A DNA stretch of 64,000 nucleotides from Rostratula benghalensis. Taxonomy: Eukaryota > Chordata > Aves > Charadriiformes > Rostratulidae. A program made the position numbers and the translations under genes. The notes below the pieces were generated by a model. The model worked only from the letters and a program-made list of their open reading frames with translations. It made no database searches and had not been told where the DNA came from. The stretch is taken from the NCBI GenBank assembly GCA_013399305.1, contig VXAI01000164.1, forward strand, positions 691,178-755,177, given 5' to 3'. How positions within the stretch are numbered: position 1 is the stretch's first letter; every line of letters begins with the position of its first letter. This document shows, piece after piece, positions 10,794-26,000 of the stretch.

Positions 10794-11032
10794 TCACGTG
10801 ATATTGACTTCCAGAACGTGGTCGTCCTTGCTGGGAATGACAAGTATCTGCATACCCGTGCTGCAGTTGAAGACCTGACCCGGCGAAAAGGACTGCAGCC
10901 GGGGCATTGGCAAACCTTTGTGTTCCCCGCTGGCTGCGGAGTGCGAGCTACCTCTGCTCCTCATGCTGCTGCTGTCAGCTTGATCGTCCACGTTCTTGTC
11001 CACAGAGAGGTTATCGTTTTCAATCCAGCTAT
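10794..11032 (-). CDS. TRAPPC10: TRAPPC10 coding exon 23, terminal
   Basis: The exon encodes [20 protein letters not shown], a serine-rich stretch, [10 protein letters not shown], and ends [17 protein letters not shown] before a TGA stop at 10794-10796. The C-terminus closely matches the human end HVLEVSVT. Confidence 0.97.
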
Positions 11033-14000
11033 CTGTTTCAACACAAAAAAAAAAAAAACCAAACCCCACCGGTTTATTCTATGGAGTGATTAAACGCCTT
11101 GAAAATTATTTCAGAGCTCAAAGGCACAGTCCTCTTGCTACATGTTAACGGCTACTGCTCAGCTCTGCTGAGGTAACACTCTGTGCACGTTGTTGGCCAG
11201 CACCAATTGCAACAGAGTGAATTCTCTTGCTTTCTAAGGCAAAGTTAAGTAGCGTTACCTGCCATTTGTCACAGGCTAGAAAGGTGCACACTGGCAATTC
11301 CTGGAGCTCTGCTGACAAACAGTAAGTTGCTTGCATGACTGAATTCACACTACAGTGCTGGGGCTACTCAACAGTACAGAAAGATACTCTAAGTGCCTGC
11401 GGTAATTTAAAACTTTTCAGCTAATCTGCTTTACATGCCGGGTTTTTTTCTTTTATTTTGCACTTAATCCTTTCAAAACCTGATAACAAATGTCAAAGAC
11501 AATGAAGGCACAGCAGACATGTAGTTCACAGACAATGCAACCACAGGATTAAGTGACAACTACTTGATAAACCCTCTAATTATAGATTCAGCTACAACTA
11601 CCGTGCATGACAATCTTTAAAGGAAATATAGGAAAACAATGCATTTACTATTCCTTCTCACAGATTAAGACTGCTACCTCATTTCAAAGTTCCCATTAGA
11701 ACAAGATTTTTGTAAGATCCAAACCAGAACTGTGAGTGAAGGCGAGTAACAAAGGCACTCCAAGAGCACCCGGGCAACGTATTTCCTTGCCTTGCTTTTC
11801 TCTTCACGCAAGAGCACAGGAGAATTAGAGTCATTTCTGTAAGCAGCCACGTAGTCGGGATAGCTTTACCTGCATCAAGTTGCATGGAGTGAGCAGAATG
11901 GTGAGGGAGGTATTTAAACAATCTGACATCAGGGAAAGGTAGACATCCAGCAAACAGTGGCATCACTTCCATGTGGACTTTGTGAGTTGCTCGAGCTGCA
12001 ACCGGCATTGATATCACTCCAGAACTTTTTCCACAGACTGCCCAGTTACTACTGTTGTCAACAACTGCAAGAATAAAGAGCAAATGCTATAAAGGTCTTT
12101 TATGAAAAATGGATAACGCTCAGCAGTTTTAGAGCGTTTTTAAAATCAGTATTTTACCAAAGTCTAGGAGCTTTTGTGTGTGAAGAGTTACGCAAGGTAA
12201 GAAAAGAGCCCTACACAAAAGGGACCACAGCTGAGTCTCAAGCAAGTATCCATTCAGTCTGGACAGCATTTATATTCCACTTGAAGACAGATTAATGAGA
12301 AAAAAAAATATTCTCAGTCTAGCAAAATGAAAAATGCTTTACTGAGTAGCCATACACACAATACAAGAATATATGCCACAGAAAATCTGGCAGATGTCAT
12401 TATCAAGACAAAACTACTGGGGAATTTTGTCAATATACTTAAGAAAAATATTCTTACCTTCATACATAAGTTTTGTTGTGCAATATCCATCTGATTCTGT
12501 TAATGCTTCATCTCTGTCAACCTCTGAGAGGTCAACAAGTCGGGTGATTGACACCTCTAAGGAGCAGAGTGAGCCTGTTTTACAATACTCTGCCCCCAGT
12601 GGTGGAAAAATTTCCGTTTTCACATGATACAATGTCTGTCAGAAAGAAAACAGTGCTGTGACCAAGAAAAAAGCAGCATTTCACTTGTGCTTCCAATGAA
12701 CAGCACAATTGATACAGTATAAATTTAACTTTACACTTAACATCCATTAAATCTTTTTAATGTCACATTAAATTATAAGTAATAGTTCACTTCATTATCT
12801 TGTTCAGTTCAATAAAATAATGAGAACCAAATTTGATTCAATGTATTTTTGATACCAGCAGCAAATATACCATTTTTCCCTCCACTTCTGTGCTTTAACT
12901 CAGCCTTTCAACACTTCTAAATGGACACAAATCCTCTTTACTCTTTAAACAAACTTTTACTAGTTTCTTGGCTCTCCACTTTCCAGATGCATCACTCAAA
13001 TTCTGAGCAATCCAGAAGTACTTCATCACTCTTACCATCACAGTCCCCAGAATAACAGTGCTCACATTATCGGTGAGCTCATTTTTAATTACTACAAAAT
13101 TCAATTTCTATCAAAACTCCCCACTGTTTAATGCAGTTAGTTCTCTTTAAAATCCAGAAAGGTGCTGATACAGGTGCCAACAAATGCCAGTTCCATGCCA
13201 GTAGGTAAACAAATACCTACAATATTGCTCAGTGCCAGTTTGTAATAAATAAGTAGGACAGGACACATAGCAACACTGAAAACAGACAAAAAGATTTAAC
13301 CAAATCAGCATCTTCTCATGTTGCTACTTTTTACCCAAGCATCAAAAAAGGTAATTCAAGACTGAATTTAGAGATGAGATTAAATAATGTTGATAGCATT
13401 CCTTTGATAGGAAGTTCTATCAAGCCTTCAAGCTTCCTAGCTGATCAAAGGAATGAAGTTTGTCCACAAAGGGAAAGAAGAAACATTTAAGACAATGGCC
13501 TAGAAAACCCTAAATATTTCATTAGAGGAGCTCATCTCAAGCACTACAAAACAAAAAAAAAAACAAAAAAAACCCCACCAAACCCTAACTCAAATGCTTT
13601 CAATAGCAAAGAGTTTTTTTGGAAATTGCAATTTGCTTTGGAGAGCACAGTCTTAAGCCAGCAAGGAAAAATCAGCTCAGTAATCTAAGGACAGTCTCTG
13701 TGGCACAGGCCCAGGAAGGTGAAGACACAGGTTCTCACCCAAGTGATAGGTATATGATTCCACCACATATTCAGTTCTATTGGTCAACAAACCAGCTAGC
13801 CAACAATTCTATATAGGTATCAATCACATCAGGTAAAATGAATTTTTCTACTATATTTCTTAACTTTCCCTTTCCATACATTAGGAAACCATATTCAGTT
13901 AGCATGCTTATACTTAGAAGAGTACTTACAAAAAAATTTTCTACTTGGAATTCATAAGTGAACGGCTTCAGGGTAAGAGACTGTTCTTCAGAGGTAGCTG

Positions 14001-17000
14001 GACAAAAGCTGACTGAAAACAGGCACTGTAAGGAGAGAGGAAGCTCTTTCGTCCACTTCAATTCCCACACAAAGAATATTGATTGCTTACTGTATATGAC
14101 CTGAAAGAGAACAATTATAGTATTAGCTCCTTTCTTTCTCTAAGAAAGAAGGGGAAATGCACATATATATGTTTGTCTGTTTTGGCATTAATACAGATTC
14201 TAAAACCAAAATTACCTGTGTTAAATAGATCATTAGGGAAAAGATGCAACCAAAATAACTAACATCTAATTAAAAGGAGGGATACAGTTCACTCTCAGAA
14301 CCCATGTTTCAAAAGAGAACATTTCACATTCAAACACGTGTGAAAAATATCTTATTCAAAAGTCAGATTTAATAAAGATATTAATAATGTTTGTATATAT
14401 TTTTCCTAGGCACTAAGAATGACTAATTTAATATCATGTTCAGACAAGGCTGAAAGAAGCTTCAAAGAGACGTTTTGCAACTTAATTAGCTTACTAGTAT
14501 TTAATTGGAAAATGGCCTCTGCCTGATTTTTTCCTAAAACAGTAGATACTGCAACTATAAGATGAAGAAATTAACAGTGACATTAGTGATATTACATTTG
14601 TATAGCTGTTGTTCAAGCAGGTACATAGTGCTTTGCACACAGCAAATATACAAGTTTTAGAACTTACCTAATAATCTTTGCAAGTTTTGGAATTTAATCA
14701 GAGATCTATGGGTGTAAATGCCTTCTAAAAAAATCTTTAAGACTCAGTGTTACTCAGAGGACTACAAAGGTCTGACCTAACATCAGCTATCAGCCTTACT
14801 GTAAAATCTATGGGCAGAAGCACTAATAATTTCACTGACAAGAACTTTCATCTAGCTGTCCTGCCAACAAGCTCATAAACTACCAAGTAAATCTTTACCT
14901 GTTGGGATTCAGGGTTCAGAGGTACCAGCTGCAAATCTGTACAGTCAGCAGAATTTTTTAGGCTGTAGTCTGAAAGCTGGAAACAGAGTTCTGACAAATT
15001 CTGTACACAGACTTGCACATATTTCCTGAAAAACATGACACAGTTTGTTCAACAAATGTTGAACAGTTACACTTGAAAGAGTGCACGTTCATGAAATGGT
15101 TTTCTAAGAGCACAGCTGAATCTAAAACAGAATGACAGGTATATTTGTTTCTCTCAGTCTTTTCCTCAGTATTTATGAGTCTGTAGAAAAAGGCTGTAGA
15201 AACAATCCTCTTCCACACTAAACAAAGATAAATAACTACAAAGAAATAGGCTATCTTGGTTTATCTTGTGGTCTTATTTCCAAAATAGCTGAAGCCACAA
15301 ATTTGTTTTATTATTTTGAAAGAACAGAGGAAATACACAAGCTTCCAATAGGAAGCTGCATAAGATAACAAAAGCAAAAATTGAAAAAAAAAAAAGTTTC
15401 TATAAATATCTCTTATGAAACTCCAGATCCATATTTTGTAAGAAGAAAGAAACAATAAATATTTAATGAGTCCATTACCGTTTTCCAGCTGACAATAAGG
15501 AATGCTTGGCATTAAAAGGTATGCAGAATGTTAATGCAATAATAGTGGAGTAAATCGACCAAGGACAATCAATGGTTACCTAAAGAAAAAAACAGAACAA
15601 AGTTCTTATTCTTAATGGTCTTTGGCATAACAATTTTGCTTTTCTTCTCATTTCTAAGCAAAACCTTTATCAGCAAATGCCTACAGCTAATGCATGCAGA
15701 ATGGGAAGAAGAAAAAATTAAATTAGAAACCAAAAATCAGTATGTCAAAAACTAATCTAATAAAATATTAGGGTTTTGTTTTCCTGTAAGGGGGATATAA
15801 AATCTTGAAGAAGCTTTCCTTGCAGAAAGAGACATACCCAGTTCTGAAGAACAGAAATAAAGGAAGACAAGAAAAAAAAAAAAGGTCAAAGTACACCAAC
15901 AATAACAATAGCATAATACAGTAATTTGGTAAAAGGTCAATATCGCATAAATTGCTATGTGATCTGTTTCTGAAAAGTCTTTGTAATATTTTTATGCATT
16001 AAACATAAGTCCAACATATTTTTTTAAATTTATTTAATACGTATTTGTTTTAACTCGAAGCAGCTCACTTAACTGAAAAATTTCTCCTGAAAAGAATGCT
16101 GCCACTCTTCCAGTTTTAAAGCATGTATATCTAAAAACATTTTTTATGTGCAGAGATAAATAAAAACCTTCCGTTACATCCCATTTTATCAATGCTAGAC
16201 TACAGCTGTTCTTATTGCCCAAATCTTCACACACAAGGATATATGACAGCACACTTGGTCAATTTTAACAAGGAGTAACACTGTGAAAGGTGATGGTTTC
16301 AAGATCATTTTGCTCTCCCATCACCACCACTTCTATTTTGTGAAGCGTATGCTCCTGTGATCAAATAGTTTTCATAATAAAAACACTAAATTATATCTTA
16401 CTTTTTGGTCAACAGTAGCCATGCAGTTGTCCTGTTTCTGCTTCTCTTTGTTTTTTCTGTGAACTTCTTTATTTGTAGTATTTTCTTTCTCAGCTGCAGA
16501 TTCTGTGGCTGATGGCAAATACATGACTTCTAGTTCAAATTCAATCACGTGATATGCAGGAGCCACTGGTAAACTGATACTTGTGATCTTTTCAGAAGAC
16601 TGAATCCTTAATGATGATTCTAATATCTTTTCTATAGTGTAGCAGAACAGGGGGAAAAAAAACCAACCCGTAGTTTTAAAACCTATTCATCCCTTCCCAG
16701 TTTTCATTTTGAACTGTAACTACGTAATGAAACTAGCTTAAAAAGCTACATGAAAAACACAGACAAAATACATGGTGCTATAACCATTTCCTAGCAAGAC
16801 CTTCATGCTTGCAAAGACAGCAACAAGAAACCATGTTTTGCAACTCCACAGATGAGCTATAATCCCCCCTGCTAAATAGCACTGCTGTTCACAAATTCCC
16901 AATACTAACGCCCTATCCTTCCTAAACTGTAGGAAGGTAACCACTACATTCCAAGTAACAGTCCCTTCCAATGTTCAAGAATGAACTAAGTGGACAATTT

Positions 17001-20000
17001 GATAACAAACTTCAAAATAGCTGCAGAGCTACTTTAGTCCATCATATGGTACATACTGAATTTTCTACAATGTCTCACACCTCTTCAGTTTCATAAGTTC
17101 ACTTCAAGCAAACTTACAACTTACTGAATCCACACGCATCATCATTCATCATCTATTTTTAAACTACTACACACGGGGTGCCTCTGTATGGTCTATTTCT
17201 TAATTTCATCAAGTCTGTTAAGAGTTTTCTTCCCATTTATGTAAAAGTTGCTCGAGTCTGAGTGACTGAGAAGACTATGCAGTACTTTGTCAGAAACAAA
17301 GGAGCTAGGATGTCATCTGTTTAAATGAAACACCAGCAAACAAAGCTTTTATAGAGAGTATTATGTAAAAACCTACCTCCAACTACTTCACAATTAAAAT
17401 GGTCTAGTTAAAATACAGTCTGGGTAGTAATAAAAGGTCCCCATCATTCAGTTGGAGATCATGAGATGCTCAACCCAGCAGCAGTTTCACCATGCCTACA
17501 GAATTTCATCAATGAAAGTCAAAGTTGTTCAGGTACTTTTAGGGTGAAAGTTCAGAGCTATCCTGCACTGAAGTCCCTGGAAGTGTTCTTAACAATGACT
17601 AAGAAAAAGGCAGCAACAGGGTCTTAATACTGCAAGTACAGGTTTACTTCAGGATTACTGAATTCTCAGCCATTCAAAGATTATTAATTTTTACTTCATT
17701 GCATACCTCTAGTGTTGGAATAGATCACTGCCTTGCTCTCCGGATGGTACAGAATAGGCATGGCATCCGCATTACTGAGCTGCAAAGTATCCCCGTTCTT
17801 CATGGTGTAGTGACCAGTAGTCACTGTGAATTTCACCTTCTGGGGAATGCCAGCCAAAAGGCTATCTGAGGAAGAAAGCAGAAATTGTTAACAGATTCCA
17901 GTACTCATCAGTCCACGGTTACAATGCACTGTTAAAGCTTGTTAGCAATATCCCCAGGCAATTTGTCACACAGGTTAGCGTAACTTAAAGTGTCAGGTTT
18001 TGGTGTTATGCAACACAGTAAGCCTAGCTCAGACACATCAGAGTGGAGAAACTGGCCACTTCAACTCAAGTGACCAAACTCACTGGTTTTGGATGGCTTA
18101 GATTAGCTGGCCCACATACCACGTACCTCTGGCAGCACAGAATTCAATGAAATACAGTAATCCCAAAGAATTATCTAAAATTTTTGTTAAGTTCTCCAGG
18201 TTGTAGACAGCTTTATATTTCTGTGCATACAATCCTAGTCACACCTGCATGCTGTATTTACATAAACAGGGTACCAAGAATGCCAGTATGCACACAAACT
18301 CTCAAGTATCTGAATTACAACCACCAATTTCATAGGGGTAGCTAATTTGATTAATGCCCATTATGCCCACCCTTCCTTCACCACACATTGCAAGCCCTGT
18401 AACTGGAAGGACAGCACAAAATGCTTATTAGCTCCTCAGCTGCCTGAAAAAAATCACTATTAACTTCCATTTATAAACTTCAATAAACTCTATAACAAGT
18501 AATGCTCAGCTGTCCATAAAACCAATGGATTACAAATTTAAATATTCACTTCTCCTAATCAGCATGGCAGCTCAAATCTTACCTGATATTTAAGTGACAG
18601 CACATGTTCAAATTTATGTTTAAAAGGGACGCTACATGTTTCAGAGCCAAGCACCAAAATTAGTTGTTGAAAACTAGCCATCAGTGACAGAGCTTACTTG
18701 ATGGATAATTTGAAAAGTGAGAATTTATTTTAGACTCAGTACTAAGAGCAAGGCAAAAAAATTCTGAGTAATAATCAAGCCAGAAAACACTTTATATCTA
18801 GTCCAGTGAGAGTGTAACAGAAGTCATCAAAACAACAACTTCAGCATAGCAACTGTACCTACCAGTCATTGGTTCCACTTTTAGCTGGGGCTCCTGAGAA
18901 TATACATCATACTGCACAATTGGGTAAATATGAAGAAGGACAAACTGTACTTTTCCCACTGAAGTGCACAGCTGCCTGAGCGTGTATGTCCCAGGTTCTT
19001 TGGCCTTTGAAGAAAACATTTGGATGGATTTTTCAATTTAGGAAATATTTCTAGAACAAACCCTCTACTAAAGAACAGCACGTTTTCAGCTCATATCTAT
19101 CAGATATTTTGCATTTGTAAATTAAAAAGATGGTCACGTTCTCTGAGCAAGTGACAAGATTTTGACAAAGAAGCACCTTTTGCCCTGTTCAGCTAGAAGC
19201 TCTAGAGTGCTGGCTGATTCAAGAAAAAACATTTTAAGTAACAACTACCAACAGAATAACTAATATAGTGGCTATGCTGTAAAACCACTAATTTGGGGTG
19301 CTTTTTGTCTCGTTACTTGGTTGGTGCTCCCCCCCACAGTGCCACATACATTAAAATGTAATTATATTTATTAAGTACTGAAATTATATTTAGCAAGTAT
19401 TATTATTATTAGTTATTATTATTATTGTAACATTCATAAAATCCTTCATTTATATAAGGCACAACTTTTCAGCTCAAGCTATCAATGTCACACACTCCCT
19501 ACGCCACACCCTGTGTGAATGCTCACAAAAAACCAATACATACGTAATTATTTTCAAACTCTTCCCTTACCATGAATAATAGGATTCTAGGTGGTTTTCA
19601 ACAACATTATAGAAAAGGCAATTCTGTAACATCTGCTAGTATATTTATTCTTGATTCTATTTGCTCTTAGCTACTACTGCTAGGGAATGGAATATGTTTT
19701 CTTCTTTTATGTGCCATGGTACCATGTGTAATACATAAATATAGATTTAATTATATCCAGCATCAAAAGAATAAGATTAAAAGTTACGGAGAAAAGCTGT
19801 TAATGATAACATTCAAATCTCACTTACAGAGTTATTGACAAAGCAAATCCTGACTGCAATTCAGCATTATGCATTTTGACATTGAAGTCACTAAATTTTA
19901 TCCCTTGAATACTTTATAAACACAAAAGCACAAAGGAAGTCTTTTATAACATATATACACACATTAAACATCAACATGCAATGGGAATATTGGTCTAAGG

Positions 20001-23000
20001 AGTTTAAAATACACTGAAAGATTGCTATCAACGTAAATAATGCTAATCATCAGTCCAAGATCTAAAGAAAGAATCAAACTCCCTCTGCATCTTAGAAACA
20101 CGGTCATTCCTATTTCTGTGAAAGAAAGCAGTGCAATTGAGCATTGCTGTAAGAAAATTTAGAAAACAAGTTGTTGGTAGTTTCTATCTTCAGGCCAGCT
20201 ATATTAGAAGTGACATTAGAAGTGACACCATATGCTACAGCGATAATGGATTGTTAGTAAATATTTTTTAAATACTGCAGCTGAAATCCATAGAAGGTTT
20301 CATCATGTTAGCTATTAATACACTATCAAAAGGCACAATATATGCAGATTTTTCCTCTAAGGACAGTTAAGTCATGCTTTGAAGAACTGTATAAAGATAA
20401 ATAAGATTCACACCAAGCTGTCTTCCCATTCAAAGTTCTTTCACGAAAGAAAAGCTGGGGAAGTAGGAAAGTTAGAAGTATAAAGTTGTCCATTCTCCAA
20501 TACCCACAGAACAAGGCAAACTTAAAGCAAAGATATAGCCACCTTTTCACCCACATCTCTTCTGTGGTTTCAGATTGCATCCAGATCCAACTCAGCCAAA
20601 ATGCCTGCTCAGATGAGTCTCTAACAGCTTTCTTCTAGTAAGGCTACTTCACCTGAAATCCACTTCTAAATACACGTTGATTTATTTTACAGAAAACTTA
20701 ATATTTGCAGCTAACTACGACCTCTGACATCTCCAAAGCCCACTAACTTATCCCAATACTTCGAAAGCATTAGAAACCTAAAAAATGAGGTCAGCAGGTA
20801 GTTCAAATGACATTATTGCTGTTTCATAATATATCATCAGGGACCCAAACTCAACTCCCATCTTGAGATACCTGCTGTCCACACAGGTTCCCTAATGTGC
20901 ACGTGCACATGTACCAAGCACATCTCTAGTGCTTTCAGCCCTAGCACTGGAGGAAATGGCAGAGAATATAAGCCTATAGAAAGCTCCACTCTAAACTAAG
21001 TACTCTGACAAGATAGAAATAAAATTTAAAAAGAAAAAAGAAAGAGAGAGAGAGTTAAAATCTCAGGTCTGGGGCAGTTAAAACATGCTAGGAACACTAA
21101 AAGAAACCTTCTGGCCAGCTCTGTCAAGCTACCAATTTTCAGTCACTGAAAGCAGATATGTCGATTGTTATTTCAAAAGCAGTTTCTAAAAGGGACCAAA
21201 TTCAATTAGAAAATGGCAAAGCTAGCAGGCACACATACCATATGTGACTGCAAAACACCTTCTCTCTTCATAGCATCTGTATCTTTTCCAGTACACAGGC
21301 TGGAAAACACACAGAAAATGTGGCAGCTATGGAACACCTGTTGCATTCCTCACTGTGTTGTCCCATCTCTTGTTAATCATTCAGATGCTGCACTGAGTTC
21401 CTCACCATTGTCTCCCTCAAATTCTCCCTACACTGACGTTTAATACTGTAGTATTGAACTCTACTAAATACTTCCCTATGAAGGGTTACAGAGGTAGGGA
21501 GGGAGACAGAAAGTATTAAAAGAAAACTCAAAGAACAAAACAACGTTAATGACTGAGGCAAGAAGCTCCTACTCCTGGAACACCAAATAGATGGTGCAGT
21601 CTCGCATTTCACTTACTACAACTAAATCAGCAGGTAAACACCTTTCCCTATCTCATTAAAACAAGCACACAAACCATAGATCAGCAAAGTACAAGGCCAC
21701 AGAATGATTAAGCAGTTTAAAACAAAACAAAAAAATCAAAACCAAACACACATCATAACTAACAAGACTGGTACTTGAGGCCTACTGATTTCCAGTTACT
21801 ATGCATCCAGTAGCAACACAATGTGAACAGCAGTGATAAGCATTACTGTCTTTAAATCTTTCAGCAATTACTGAGAGTACCTAGCTTGCTGGGGGAAGAA
21901 TGGGAGGAAAAAAAGGATTACTCCACGTATTACGCTGACTTAGAGAAGACTCCAGGGAGACCTTATAATGGCCTAGTACCTGAAGGGGGCCTACAGGAGA
22001 GATGGGGAGAGACTCTTTATCAGGGAGTGGAACAATAGGACAAAGAGTAATGGTTTTAAATTGAAAGAGGGGAGATTTAGTCTAGATACTAGAAAGAAAT
22101 TCTTTACTGTGAGGGTGGCATGACACTAGAACACACTACTCGGAGATGGGGATGGGTATTCCCATCCCTGGAAATGTTCAAGGCCAGGCTGAATGGGGCT
22201 TTGAGCAACCTGCTCTAGTGGAGGTGTCCATGCCTACGGCAAGGGGGGTTGGAACTCAATGATCTTTAAGGTCCCTTCCAACTCCAACCATTCTATGATT
22301 CTATATGTAAGTTGGGAACTCAGGGAGTTCACACACAACACTGCATGACAGAAGCATGACTGCAATCCATTTTCTCAGGGCGGCATTTAGACGGTGACAC
22401 TCTTCTTTTCACAGGTGTTTGCTCATGCAAATTCAGTCTTCCCATAGCAGAGAATCCTTGTTTCTTCCTGTCTTTTTATTCCTTATGTGATTAAGAGGAA
22501 TAATGGGGGCAATCTTAATTTTTACATCTTGTAAATTCAAATACTTGAAGCTGAACCTAACTTTGTCATACTTCTTGCAGGTAGGTTTACTACATCCATC
22601 AAGTGAAAAATATATTTCATCACCCTCCATGGTGAACAACAGGCTATCAATCACATAGTCACTTACTAATGCCTAGGAAACACGTTTTCTTCAAAATTTT
22701 TAAGTGTTACTCTCAATGAGCTCAACAGCAAAGGCAGACTTCGTGACCAGTACATTATCTTGTATACAAATTCATCAGTTTGATTTTGGGCAGCAGTAAT
22801 CAAGATGTTTAAAATATGCTTTGACAGGCTGACTAACAATTGCAAACAGGAGAGTCACCTGCACATTTTAGCATAAATGCAACAGCCTTTGTTCACAGGA
22901 AATTAAGGTCTAGAACAACAACAACAAAAAGCTACATCAACATTTCAAAGCTGCATCACCCAAGCTGCAACAGGAAGCAACACAGGTACCACTTGCCAGC

Positions 23001-26000
23001 ACTATGCTCTTCCTCAGCCAGTGCTTTTAGTTCTTCTTCCACGAGTGCTATGTTCACTCAACTATAAACACATACCTGAGTATTGAATGTTATTTTATTG
23101 ACCCCTGGTTCCAGTATTAAGTTGTTGCATTTCAACACATGAGCCCCATCTTCTAAAGTCACCCCTGAGGGTATATCCAGCGAACTGCTGCTCTCTTGTC
23201 TGCGTAGTAGCATGTGGACATTTTTGCAGATAATTCCTGCTGTGTTCAAGGAGTTATCCGAGGGACTCCGTTCATACATTTCATATAACTCCAGTGCTGG
23301 CAAGTTGTTTCTTGAGAAAGGAAAGCCTGCAACTTCATTTGGAAAGCTGATAACACCATTTGAAGTTTTGTGCTTAGTGAGCCACTCCGCTGTTTTTCTG
23401 TAACTGTTTTTTTCAACGCTGAAGTGAACATGGATGGCAATCTGATCCACTTGGACAGGGATGGGCATTTGGCTCAGCAAAGTCAACTCGATAGACAGCA
23501 TCCCACCCACATGGACAACAGCGTTTGGAGGATCAAAATGTAGAGTTTTCAACTGCGCAAAGGAGTGCATAGGCAATATGACCTTTTGACCTGGAAAAAT
23601 AAAAACAGTGATTTGATTTTTTTCAAGTGCTGCTGGACTTTTTTTCTCTCAATAATTCAATCCCTATAATTAAACAAATCAACAACTTTCCACAATTCTT
23701 AGCCATAGCGAGGCAGACTGTCCTTCTACAGTCCATGGAGATTAAGGGCGGAGCAGGTATCCACCAGCAGCCCATGAAGGACCCCATGCTGGAATAGGTG
23801 GATGCCCAAAGGAGGCTGTGACCCCATGGGAGGCCCACACTGGAGCAGGCTCCTGGCAGGACCTGTGGACCCATATAGAAGAGAAGCCCACACTGGAGCA
23901 GGATAGCTGGCAGGACTTGTGACCCCGTAGGGGACCCATGGTGGAGCAGTTTGTGAAGAACCTCTGCATAAAAATGAACAGTCTTCAGATCTACCAGAAC
24001 TATTCTATATGAATTTGAATTCTGATTACTATCTGAGGACAAGGTATTACTGAAGCAGCAGGAAAAATAAAGAGGGAGAATGGTCAAAATAATAAGGTGC
24101 AAGTGGATGGGAACAGATCCAACATCAAAACCAAAGAAGTACCATCGCAGAGCTGCCATCTGCATGCCAGCCATGTAGAGCAAAGTTCAGAACTGGAAGA
24201 AACCCAACACAAGATAAATTATGAGCTGTCAAAGCAGAGAAACAGGTTAGTGAAGGAAAACAAAGACTTTCTGGTATTCAGGATAAAACCAGTAATTATC
24301 CTTTCATCTTTGACTACTCTTAATTATTGCAGAAGTTTTATAAGTGTTCTGGAGATGACAAGAAAAGAACCATGTTGGTTCAGAACTTACACACAAGGTA
24401 ATGAAAACAATTAGAAAAGGCCTCCCCATCTACTTCTACGGAAAAATTAGATGAGAGCAGCTTAAATTTTAAGAACTAGACTTACCTTGTTTCTCTGTTT
24501 GCTGATTGGCAAAATCTAGTATTTCTTGGCAAAAGCTTTTGCGTTCATCTTCTGTTAAGTGATTATCACCAGCTAAAAGGCTGCTTGTTTGAAGATAACT
24601 AACAAAGTTAAGGAAACATGAGGTAGAAACCTACTGCATTCAGAAATCTGACTGAAAACAAGACAGTTCAAGCACCACTTTTCTAGTATTTTGATACAAG
24701 ACCTGCTTTTACCACGACCACTCTCTTCCATTAAAAATATTGAGAATATTGTAGATATATCTCTACTTCTTGCAGACCCACTAAAATACGATCATTATTA
24801 ACCTGTGCAATCTTCCCCCATCTAAGAAGATTAGGGAGCATAGAAAATTTGTTATTTGACAATAGATAAATGCAGCATGCAAGTTCAAGACCCAGCGTGT
24901 TGCATTACGCTGCCCAACACTGAAAACTAAATAACTTGAGTATTTCATTATATTCCAATTTACTTCGCTGAGAATCTGCCAGCTGTTACAGCATCATCAT
25001 AATTAAGTAGTAAGACACTCTATATATTTGAGTGCCTCGGAAACAAATGGTCATTTAAGTATTTAGCTAAGACTGCAATATTACTGGCTCAGATTAATTA
25101 AGAGCATTTGCACTGAAGCAGTAAGACTATTTAGAAGTAATGCAAGAATTTTCAAAGGAGGCAGACATTTACAATGTTTAAGTCTAGCTCTAAAAAAAAC
25201 AAAAGCAAAATAACAAGATCAAAACCCAAATTAGACTACAAATCTAAATTTAGCTCAAATGATTTTCATCCACAGTAAGACTCCTAGTCACTTACAGACT
25301 AAAATATGAACTTCTTATGCAAAAAAAACCCCAACAAAACAAAACCAACTTTAAAAAAAGCTAGAAGGATCACTCAAAGCTGTCTTTCCCTGCCATTCCC
25401 ACAGAATTGTCCTGCAGAAAGAACACTGTTCAGCTGACCAGTTTGGAACACCTAGAAGAATTCTGTGTTTAATTAGGGCACCAATGAAACCTGTACCCTT
25501 CCGTGGAAACACCAAAAAAAAAAAATAAAATTTGCCTTTGTACTATAGTACGTATTATCCTGCAACATAGCATGACAGTTCAGATTAGAAATCAACTACT
25601 TAATTCAGCTACCATTTTTAGGCAACAACTTATGAGGCTAAAGTGAAAAGCAGAACCCAAATTGCACCGTTTCTAATGCCGAAAAGAACACAAGAGAACA
25701 CTTAAGGCCAGTGAGTAGACTTCCACGTGCACACACCACCGTCTTATCTTCAAAGTAGCAACACTACAGCAGTTCAGACAAATTTAATATTTAAACAAAC
25801 ACACTTGCAGCGGATAGAGTTGGTGTGCAAAAATACTGCAGAGAGTATCAAAGTGAATAACTTCAAGCCTGTGAAACATTAGGATTGGGCCAAATCATTC
25901 TTTGAAAAATATTCCTTGGCGTTTACGTGGCATTTACAGAGATTTCATTCACACATCAAAGCCTGAGATTTTACACAACTTAAAAATCAAACAACTCTCA

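Noticed and set aside
23623..24183. 186-codon minus-strand ORF in intron 13
   Set aside because: Much of it is translation of the interspersed repeat at 23715-23965, and it does not fit the TRAPPC10 frame.
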